A stretch of 64,000 nt of DNA, taken from the NCBI GenBank assembly GCA_017507125.1, contig JAFWBQ010000058.1:1-64000 (forward strand), written 5' to 3'. This document shows positions 17,969 to 24,249 of this stretch, in pieces. Both the position numbers and the translations under genes were made by a program. Numbering within the stretch: the stretch's first letter is position 1; every line of letters starts with the position of its first letter. Below the pieces are notes generated by a model. It saw nothing but the letters and a program-made list of their open reading frames with translations. It did not search any database and was not told the DNA's origin. Source of the stretch: Lentisphaeria bacterium. Its GTDB lineage: Bacteria; Verrucomicrobiota; Lentisphaeria; Victivallales; Victivallaceae.

Positions 17969-19411
17969 TCAAGCGCCGCTGTTCTGAGGGGCGGGACCGT
18001 AACTCTGATCCACCCTGGGGGCAAGCTGGAACTCCATACGGGAGGGAATAAAGTTCAATTTCACATCACCGGTGCGGCCGTTACGGTTCTTTTCAATGAT
18101 CCACCAGGCTTCGGCACTGGGAACATCGCCCTTGCTTTTTTCCCGGTCGCGGTGAAGAAATGTCACCACGTCGGCGTCCTGCTCGATGGAGCCGGAGTCA
18201 CGCAAGTTGGCAAGTTTCGGTTTGGCGTTGGGGCTGGAGTTTTTATCCACCTCCCGGTTGAGCTGAGCAAGAACCAGGAAAGGAATTTGAAGCTCCTTGG
18301 CAAGTTTTTTGATGGCTCCGGAAATCTGCTGGATCTCAGCCTGACGGTTCTCGGAACGCTGCCCCGTGGTCATGAGACCGATATAGTCGATGACCACCAG
18401 CTGTATCTTGTGGATCATCTTCATGCGCCGTGCCTTGGCACGGAGTTCAGCAATAGAAAGACCGCCTGTGGGGTCGATCAGGATCTGTGATTCCTTAAGG
18501 ATCGAAGCGGCGCCGGTAAGCTGCTGAATATTTTTGGGATCGAACTGCCGGTTCCAGAATGTGGCTTCAGGAACGCCCGCCTGGGTACATAAAAGACGGC
18601 GGACGATCTGTCCTTCGGTCATTTCCAGACTGAAGAAAGCGACAGGTACACGGTTGGGACCGGTAGCGACATTCCGGATAATATTCAGAGCAAGAGATGT
18701 CTTACCGATAGAGGGACGTGCAGCAAGAATAAACATTTCACCGGGTTTGAGTCCGCCGGTGTACTGGTCAACGATATCAAAACCGGTTTTAAGACCGACT
18801 TCGACCTCGCCGGAGTTGATCTTCATCAACTCTTTGAACTCCTGCTGGAGCAGATCTGAAACAGGATATATGGTGGCGCCCATATCGGCGCTGCGGATGT
18901 CAAAGACCTTTTTTTCCACATCATCCAGGACAGTATCAGCATCCTGATCGGCATCGTAGCATTTGGTCAGAGATTCGGAGCAGACCCCGATCATCTGGCG
19001 CAGGTTGTCATATTTGACCAGCTGTTTGCACCACGTTTCGATATTGACGGTGGTGGAGATGGTCATTTCAAGTTCGGCGAGATAGATTTCCCCGCCGACA
19101 GCCTCCAGCTTGCCCTTTTCTCTGAGGCGCTGGGCGACAGAGAGGAGATCCACCTGTTTGGCATCGGCGGAGCCCAGTTCAACGATGGTGTTGTAAATCT
19201 CTCTGTGGCTGGGTGTATAAAAGACCGCGGTACGGTCCTTGAAAAAACTTTTTGCAGTATCAAAGCATCCGGAGGCATCCCGGATCAAGGCAGCCAAAAC
19301 CGCACGCTCGATTTTCTCGGCGTGCGGTTGAGGACGGTCGGGAAGAAGAACAGCAGGAGCTTCATCATCACGCTGCCGTCTTCTTCTTGAAACAGTCTGT
19401 TCCTCCGGCAT
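17969..19411 (-). CDS. dnaB: Replicative DNA helicase DnaB
   Basis: The 480-residue protein is the hexameric replicative helicase. The N-terminal domain (about 30-140: AEKIERAVLAALIRD, TPSHREIYNTI, YLAELEMTISTT) binds primase. The RecA-like motor has a Walker A at about 231-239 (ARPSIGKTS), SLEMTEGQIVRRLL, Walker B LVVIDYIGLM and the late motif GSIEQDADVVTFLHRD. No intein interrupts it. The arginine-rich tail after the initiator (SRRRRQRDD) is unusual but compatible. It starts 11 bases after rplI, with GAAGG just before the ATG, as the last gene of the rpsF-ssb-rpsR-rplI-dnaB cluster. Confidence 0.96.
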   Translation of the reverse strand: MPEEQTVSRRRRQRDDEAPAVLLPDRPQPHAEKIERAVLAALIRDASGCFDTAKSFFKDRTAVFYTPSHREIYNTIVELGSADAKQVDLLSVAQRLREKGKLEAVGGEIYLAELEMTISTTVNIETWCKQLVKYDNLRQMIGVCSESLTKCYDADQDADTVLDDVEKKVFDIRSADMGATIYPVSDLLQQEFKELMKINSGEVEVGLKTGFDIVDQYTGGLKPGEMFILAARPSIGKTSLALNIIRNVATGPNRVPVAFFSLEMTEGQIVRRLLCTQAGVPEATFWNRQFDPKNIQQLTGAASILKESQILIDPTGGLSIAELRAKARRMKMIHKIQLVVIDYIGLMTTGQRSENRQAEIQQISGAIKKLAKELQIPFLVLAQLNREVDKNSSPNAKPKLANLRDSGSIEQDADVVTFLHRDREKSKGDVPSAEAWWIIEKNRNGRTGDVKLNFIPSRMEFQLAPRVDQSYGPAPQNSGA

Positions 19412-19422
19412 TGGCTTTACCT

Positions 19423-19875
19423 TCAGCCGCGGACGACCCAGACTTTGACGCTGGCGCTGACTTCAGCGTGGAGACGGACTTCCACGTCGTAGCTGCCCAG
19501 GGCCTTGATGGGATCGACCTTGACCTGGTTGTGCTCCACAGCGTAGCCCTGTTTGGCAAGTTCGTCAGCGATCATGCGGGCGGTGACGGAACCGAAAAGC
19601 TGATCGTCATCAGTTGCCTGCATGGAAATGGAAATCTCGACCTGAGCGATCTTTTCGGCAACAGCCTTGGCATCGGCGAGTTCTTTGGCGCGGCGTTCAG
19701 CGATGAGAGCCTTGCGGGACTCAACGAGGCGCATGATCCCGGGAGTGGCCTTGGCGGCGAGCCCCTGGGGGATCAGGTAGTTGCGGGCATAACCGGCTTT
19801 AACAACAACTTCATCACCGGCAAGACCGAGCTTGGCGACGTCGTCGAGCAGAATCAGAGTGACTTGATTAGCCAT
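19423..19875 (-). CDS. rplI: 50S ribosomal protein L9
   Basis: The 150-residue protein has the L9 N-terminal signature (ILLDDVAKLGLAGDEVVVKAGYARNYL). A long connecting helix follows (about 42-78, VESRKALIAERRAKELADAKAV) and then the C-terminal rRNA-binding domain. It binds 23S rRNA near the L1 stalk and helps frame maintenance. The length matches the family. It lies 30 bases after rpsR and 11 bases before dnaB, in the conserved order of this cluster. Confidence 0.97.
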   Translation of the reverse strand: MANQVTLILLDDVAKLGLAGDEVVVKAGYARNYLIPQGLAAKATPGIMRLVESRKALIAERRAKELADAKAVAEKIAQVEISISMQATDDDQLFGSVTARMIADELAKQGYAVEHNQVKVDPIKALGSYDVEVRLHAEVSASVKVWVVRG

Positions 19876-19905
19876 GTGTAAAAATCTCCTCTTGAACGTA
19901 TTGGA

Positions 19906-20142
19906 TTAGTAGACCAGAGCGATGATGCGGGCGCGCTTGATAGCGGTGGCGAGCATCTTCTGGTGGTCGGGACAGGTTCCGGTGATCCGGCGGGGCATGA
20001 TTTTACCCTTTTCGGTCTGGAACTTGGAAAGAGTCTCAGCATCCTTGAAGTCAATGTAGTTGACTTTGGCTTCGCAGAAGCGGCAGATCTTGGGTTTGAC
20101 CTGGGTGCGGCGACGCACTCCGGCGGCTTTTCTCTGTTGCAT
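19906..20142 (-). CDS. rpsR: 30S ribosomal protein S18
   Basis: The 78-residue protein has the S18 core (CRFCEAKVNYIDFKD, PRRITGTCPDHQKML, AIKRARIIALV). It pairs with S6 in the 30S platform. Cys20, Cys23, Cys57 and His60 form a CxxC...CxxH set, so this is the zinc-ribbon (C+) version of S18; many bacteria have lost these ligands. Its partner S6 is encoded two genes upstream, with ssb between them. Confidence 0.97.
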   Translation of the reverse strand: MQQRKAAGVRRRTQVKPKICRFCEAKVNYIDFKDAETLSKFQTEKGKIMPRRITGTCPDHQKMLATAIKRARIIALVY

Positions 20143-20190
20143 GGAATTAATCCTTTCTGTTTACTTTATGATCAAGATACTTTTATGCAA

Positions 20191-20847
20191 TTAAAAGGGG
20201 ATATCGTCAACCATTCCGTTGCTGTCGCCCTCAGCTCCCTGCGGAGGCATGGGGGGCATAGACTCCTCCATTGGGGGAGGATTGACAGAACGGCTGAAAG
20301 AGTCATATCCGCTTTCCGGACGACCGTATGAACCGCCGTTGTCACGGGGCGCATAACCGTTGTCGCGGGGGGCATAGGAGTTGTCACGGGAACCGTAGTT
20401 CTCCCTGACCGGATATCCGTTGTCACGGGGCCCGTAGCTATTCTGCGGAGCGCCGTAACCTTCCTGAGGGGTGTAACCACCTTCGCGGGGAGGATAACCA
20501 TTGCCGCCGTCGGGTGAACGCCGGGTCATGAACTGAACCTGTTCAGCCACCACGCGCAGCTTGGAACGCTGTCCGCCGCCGTTTCTGTCCTCCCACTGGT
20601 CAAGCTGCAGTCTTCCTTCGACCATGATCTGAGATCCTTTGGTCAGGAACTGCTTGCAGTTATTGGCACTTTTGCCCCAGACCACCACATCCACAAAGCA
20701 TGTCTCGTCGACCTCTTTGCCGTTGCTGATGTAGCGGCGGGTGATAGCCATACGCATTTCGCATACGCTCTGACCGCTGGGGAGTCCCCTGAGATCGGGA
20801 TCCCGGGTCAGATTTCCCAGCAGAAAAACTTTATTCAGAGTAGGCAT
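20191..20847 (-). CDS. ssb: Single-stranded DNA-binding protein
   Basis: The 218-residue SSB has an OB-fold over about residues 1-110 (LNKVFLLGNLTRDPDLR, FVDVVVWGKSANNC, KGSQIMVEGRLQLDQWED). A disordered Gly/Tyr/Asn/Arg-rich linker follows, and the acidic tip DDIPF recruits repair and replication proteins. The linker is built from repeated units close to Y-x-P-R-D-N-[GS] (about 115-195), encoded by near-repeats at about 20330-20480. Between rpsF and rpsR it has its usual neighbours. A 10-bp stem-loop lies between rpsF and this gene. Confidence 0.96.
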   Translation of the reverse strand: MPTLNKVFLLGNLTRDPDLRGLPSGQSVCEMRMAITRRYISNGKEVDETCFVDVVVWGKSANNCKQFLTKGSQIMVEGRLQLDQWEDRNGGGQRSKLRVVAEQVQFMTRRSPDGGNGYPPREGGYTPQEGYGAPQNSYGPRDNGYPVRENYGSRDNSYAPRDNGYAPRDNGGSYGRPESGYDSFSRSVNPPPMEESMPPMPPQGAEGDSNGMVDDIPF

Positions 20848-20893
20848 CCGTTGCTCCTTTCCGGTATGATTTGCAAAACTGAGATCCTTCAGA

Positions 20894-20921
20894 ACTCCTG
20901 AAAAGAAGTAGTTTCAGGAGT
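20894..20921 (-). other. Stem-loop between rpsF and ssb
   Basis: A perfect 10-bp inverted repeat (ACTCCTGAAA arms) with an 8-base loop fills the rpsF-ssb gap. No T-run follows on the minus strand, so it is not a standard terminator. It may be an RNA processing or stabilising element, or a regulatory site for the S6/S18 operon. Confidence 0.7.
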
Positions 20922-20931
20922 CCGGGAGATC

Positions 20932-21258
20932 TTACTCCATGTTGAGCTTGATATTGGTGGTGGGAGACTCAGGACGCTCATCCAGAATGATCAGATTGCG
21001 AAGGACGCGGGGATCAAGTTTGAATTTATCTTTGATCTCGATGACTTTGAGAGGATCAAGTTCAAAGAAGAAATCCAGATAGAGTCCGGCCTTGCGGCGG
21101 TCGATCTCGTAGGTGAACTGTTTGCGTCCCATGGGCACGGTCTCGCCCATAACGCCGCCGAAAGAGGCGATCAGTTCAGCGAACTCGGTGCTGAAGCTGG
21201 TGCCGTCATCATCCGCCTTGCGGATGTCCAGAATGAAAACTGCTTCGTATTTTTTCAA
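20932..21258 (-). CDS. rpsF: 30S ribosomal protein S6
   Basis: The 108-residue protein has the S6 ferredoxin-like fold: KYEAVFILDIRK at the start, then GRKQFTYEIDRRKAGLYLDFFFELDP and DPRVLRNLIILDE. S6 binds 16S rRNA together with S18. Length and order match the family. The 24-base gap to pth leaves no room for a separate leader, so expression must come from upstream. Confidence 0.96.
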   Translation of the reverse strand: MKKYEAVFILDIRKADDDGTSFSTEFAELIASFGGVMGETVPMGRKQFTYEIDRRKAGLYLDFFFELDPLKVIEIKDKFKLDPRVLRNLIILDERPESPTTNIKLNME

Positions 21259-21282
21259 AATAAACTCGCTTTCTTTATGGAA

Positions 21283-21939
21283 TTAATTGTTTTTTGTTTC
21301 ATTGTCTGCCGGTGCGGAAACTTCTGAAGGAGTGTTTTCAGATTTTTCCTTTTCTGCACGCGGTCGTGTATTGTAGTGGTTCATTGCCCGGGCAAGTCCG
21401 GCCTTGAGGATCTCAGTCACAGCATCAGCGCCGCTTTTCACAGCCTCGTCCCAGACGGGCTGTTCATCGGCAGTGAAGGCGCTCAGGACATGATCTATGA
21501 CCCTGCCGTCTCTGCCGATACCGATGCGGAGTCTCCTGAATTCGGCGCTCTGCAGTTCGGCGATGATGGACTTCAAGCCGTTGTGTCCGCCGTCGGAACC
21601 GTTTTTGCGGATCCGCAGCTGGCCGAGTGGGAGGTCAAGATCATCAGAAATGACCAGTATCTCAGAAGGGGCAATGTTGAGCCTGCGGCTCAGGGCGCCC
21701 ACGGCACGACCGCTGTCATTCATGTATGTCAGAGGCATCTGCAGCATGAGGCTGCGGCCCCTGAATCTTCCGGAAAACACACGGCTGTCGGCAGTGTGCG
21801 ACTCCTCAAAGCTCTTGAAGGGACCTTCAAGGAGCTTTTCAATGACCATGAAACCGGCATTGTGACGGGTATTGCGGTATTCCGCGCCCGGATTGCCCAG
21901 TCCCACGATGAGTCTGTAATTTTCCAGAATTTCAGCCAT
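21283..21939 (-). CDS. pth: Peptidyl-tRNA hydrolase
   Basis: This 218-residue enzyme recycles peptidyl-tRNA that drops off the ribosome. The motifs are IVGLGNPGAEY, TRHNAGF with the catalytic His26, LMLQMPLTYMNDSG, VISDDLDLPLGQLRIR and SDGGHNGLKSI. A charged, probably disordered tail of about 25 residues (RPRAEKEKSENTPSEVSAP) extends past the normal end near residue 190. It lies between rplY (25-base gap) and rpsF, a frequent rplY-pth pairing. Confidence 0.96.
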   Translation of the reverse strand: MAEILENYRLIVGLGNPGAEYRNTRHNAGFMVIEKLLEGPFKSFEESHTADSRVFSGRFRGRSLMLQMPLTYMNDSGRAVGALSRRLNIAPSEILVISDDLDLPLGQLRIRKNGSDGGHNGLKSIIAELQSAEFRRLRIGIGRDGRVIDHVLSAFTADEQPVWDEAVKSGADAVTEILKAGLARAMNHYNTRPRAEKEKSENTPSEVSAPADNETKNN

Positions 21940-21963
21940 GAAGAGTTGTTCCCGGTTATAAAC

Positions 21964-22608
21964 TTACTTTTTGGCTTCCTTTGCGGCAGCGCGGGCTTCA
22001 GCCTTCTTTTCGTTGATGGCTTCGGGCTCATTTGCGCCTTCTTCACCTTCAGCAGCGGCCTTTTCCTGGGGGAAGGCAACGGCAAAGATGATGGTATCGG
22101 CAGGAACAGCAGCCTTGACGCCTTCGGGGAGAACCAGATCGGCGGCGGTGATGGTCTGTTCGATCTTGCTCACGTCGACCTTGATGATCTCGGGGAGGCA
22201 GTCGGGACGGCAGGTAACAGCCAGTTCGTGAACGGCCTGTTCAAGAACACCGCCATGAAGAGAAGCGTCAGCGGCGTTGATGGCGTGGACGGGGACGTTG
22301 GCTTCGATTTCAGCGGTGAGGTCAACTTCCATGAAGTCGATGTGAACCACATAATCCTTCAGGTGGTTGATCTGGACCTCTTTCACCAGCACGGGAACCT
22401 CTTTGCCGTTCTCAATGAGAGTGATCATGTTGACGCCGTGACCGGCGATAACTTTCCACTCGTCAGCGCTGAGGCTGATGGCGCGGGCTTCTTTGCCTTT
22501 GCTGTAGACCACAGCCGGGATCCGGCTGGCACGGCGCAGACGGCGGGAGGGATTATCCCCGAACTCAGTCCGAGCTTCGACTGCAATAACGTGTTTTGCG
22601 TTGCTCAT
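21964..22608 (-). CDS. rplY: 50S ribosomal protein L25 (CTC/TL5 type)
   Basis: The 214-residue protein is the long form of L25. It has the N-terminal 5S-rRNA-binding barrel (EARTEFGDNPSRRLRRASRIPAVVY spans its start; VHIDFMEV), the C-terminal TL5 domain (VPVHAINAADASLHGGVLEQ, LEIIKVDVS-like PEIIKVDVSKIE) and an alanine/lysine/glutamate-rich tail. It stabilises 5S rRNA in the large subunit. It is 49 bases downstream of prs, the usual prs-rplY-pth order. Confidence 0.95.
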   Translation of the reverse strand: MSNAKHVIAVEARTEFGDNPSRRLRRASRIPAVVYSKGKEARAISLSADEWKVIAGHGVNMITLIENGKEVPVLVKEVQINHLKDYVVHIDFMEVDLTAEIEANVPVHAINAADASLHGGVLEQAVHELAVTCRPDCLPEIIKVDVSKIEQTITAADLVLPEGVKAAVPADTIIFAVAFPQEKAAAEGEEGANEPEAINEKKAEARAAAKEAKK

Positions 22609-22657
22609 GTCTTTCCTTTCTTTTTGGTTTATAGGAATTGCTTTTATGGTTCAAATG

Positions 22658-23608
22658 TTATTTCACATAGAAAAGTGAAGAGATGGATTTTCCATCGTGG
22701 ATACGGCGGATGGCTTCACCGAAGAGGGGAGCCACGCTCACCACTTTGATCTTGCCGCCCAGGGTATCGGGGATCGGGACAGCGTCGGTGGTGATGAGCT
22801 GTTCGATCTCGGGGCATCCCAGAAGGGTTTCCTTGCCCTTTTCGTTGAGGAGGCAGTGGCTGACGGCGGCGTAAACTTTGGCGGCGCCGTGAGCTTTGAG
22901 GATGCGGGCTGCGGCGCAGAGTGTGCCGCAGGTACTGGTCAGGTCATCTGTGATGACGCAGATACGATCCTTCACATCGCCCACCAGGTGGCTGGAGGCG
23001 ACGGTAGTGGCGTTGATGCGGCGTTTGGTGACCACAGCGAAGCCTGCGCCCAGCATATCGCCGTACTGCATGGCCATTTTGGTGCTGCCTGAGTCGGGAG
23101 CGACCACCACGCCATCATCGCCGACGAGGGCCTTCAGATGGGGAACGAGGACGGGGCGGGCATAGAGGTGATCCACGGGGATATCGAAGAATCCCTGGAT
23201 CTGCTGAGCATGGAGATCCATGGTCAGGACGCGGTCAGCGCCGGCACAGGTGATAAGGTTTGCCACGAGTTTTGCGGTGATGGGAACTCTGGGTTTGTCT
23301 TTGCGATCCTGACGGGCGTAGCCGAAGTAGGGCAGCACAGCGGTGATGCGTGCTGCACTGGCGCGGCGGGCGGCGTCGATCATGATGAGGAGTTCCATCA
23401 GATTGTCGTTGGGCGCATTGCAGGTGGGCTGGATGAGAAAGGCGTCGGCGCGACGGACATTTTCCTCAAACTGAGCAAAGATCTCTCCGTCGGGGAAATG
23501 GGTGATGTGAACCTTGCCAAGGTTGATATGCAGATAATTGGCAACTTGCTGAGACAGCTCAGGATAGGCGCTGCCTGAGTATACGCAGATGTGTTTGGCT
23601 TCTTCCAT
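22658..23608 (-). CDS. prs: Ribose-phosphate pyrophosphokinase
   Basis: The 316-residue enzyme makes PRPP from ribose 5-phosphate and ATP. The motifs are THFPDGEIFAQFEENVR, PYFGYARQDRKDKPRVPITAKL, TMDLHAQQIQGFFDIPVDHLY and the PRPP loop VITDDLTSTCGTL. The ATG at 23608 matches the normal N-terminus; a second possible initiator lies four codons earlier, with GGGGAT upstream. It is the first gene of the long housekeeping run. The predicted leader is about 390 nt and includes the tandem repeats at 23742-23859. Confidence 0.96.
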   Translation of the reverse strand: MEEAKHICVYSGSAYPELSQQVANYLHINLGKVHITHFPDGEIFAQFEENVRRADAFLIQPTCNAPNDNLMELLIMIDAARRASAARITAVLPYFGYARQDRKDKPRVPITAKLVANLITCAGADRVLTMDLHAQQIQGFFDIPVDHLYARPVLVPHLKALVGDDGVVVAPDSGSTKMAMQYGDMLGAGFAVVTKRRINATTVASSHLVGDVKDRICVITDDLTSTCGTLCAAARILKAHGAAKVYAAVSHCLLNEKGKETLLGCPEIEQLITTDAVPIPDTLGGKIKVVSVAPLFGEAIRRIHDGKSISSLFYVK

Positions 23609-23741
23609 GGTGATCCCCATTTGTTTTATTTGAAGGAGCTCCCCGCAGAGAAGTGACACTTTTTGAGAATCGTCCTTTTGACTGCAAGCAGAGTGTTTTC
23701 ACAGCTGCCGGAACTGCAGACACCGTAAGTTACACCTCAAA

Positions 23742-23859
23742 CGGACTTTCGCCCACTTTGACCAACGGACTTTCGCCCACTTGACCAACGGACTTTCGCC
23801 CACTTGACCAACGGACTTTCGCCCACTTTGACCAACGGACTTTCGCCCACTTTGACCAA
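23742..23859. repeat. Five tandem 23/24-bp repeats in the prs leader
   Basis: Five head-to-tail copies occur at 23742-23765, 23766-23788, 23789-23811, 23812-23835 and 23836-23859. Each copy starts CGGACTTTCGCCCACTT and ends GACCAA. Copies 1, 4 and 5 have TTTG (24 bp) where copies 2 and 3 have TTG (23 bp); otherwise they are identical. There are no spacers, so it is not a CRISPR array. The array is inside the predicted prs transcript leader, about 130-250 bases before the start codon. Confidence 0.97.
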
Positions 23860-24005
23860 TGGAGACTCGAAAATCTCTTTTCAGATGCAACCCCGGCGGA
23901 CTGTAAAAGTGCCGAACCCGCGGACATGTGCGGAAAGAAATTCGCCTCTCCGCAGCAGCGATCCTCTGACTCAAAGGATCGGAGTTCCATACATTGATTT
24001 GACAT

Positions 24006-24034
24006 AATATAGCACATGTAAGAGGTTTTGTCAA
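24006..24034 (-). promoter_or_regulatory. Strong sigma70-type promoter of the prs operon
   Basis: On the minus strand TTGACA (24034-24029), 17 bases, then TATATT (24011-24006). The predicted start is near 23999, giving a leader of about 390 nt for prs. Confidence 0.88.
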
Positions 24035-24175
24035 GTTTTTTTGTGCGGATCAAATGTAATAAATACTTAATTTTGAAGTTTTTCCCTCAATAAAGAGTTC
24101 TATTCCGGATGATGCAGATTTCATATTTTCCGGAACCTTGAAGCAAAATATCCAGACTTTGCACTCAAAGAGCTG

Positions 24176-24204
24176 TTGATATCTCTGAAGTCCGGTGTTA
24201 TATT
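24176..24204 (+). promoter_or_regulatory. Promoter of the DUF4838 paralogue 2/3 operon
   Basis: TTGATA (24176-24181), 17 bases, TATATT (24199-24204). The predicted start is about 40 bases before the ATG at 24250. Confidence 0.8.
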
Positions 24205-24249
24205 ATCATGCAGTACGGTTTTAAACATTATTTTTAAAGGATGAGAGAG

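Larger units (their letters stand above)
23609..24249. other. 641-bp intergenic region between divergent prs and DUF4838 genes
   Basis: No convincing gene is seen. The region holds two divergent promoters (24006-24034 minus, 24176-24204 plus), a tandem repeat array (23742-23859) and small stem-loops in the prs leader, such as CGATCCT/AGGATCG around 23970-23992. Short open frames here are mostly made of the repeat and overlap the promoter, so I do not call them. Confidence 0.8.

Noticed and set aside
23742-23859. CRISPR array
   Set aside because: Repeats are directly adjacent with no spacers and no cas genes are present.
23730-24053. Minus-strand 107-codon frame containing K-V-G-E-S-P-type repeats
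   Set aside because: It spans the prs promoter, has no ribosome site and owes its repeat peptides to the DNA repeat; the 23-bp copies also shift frame.
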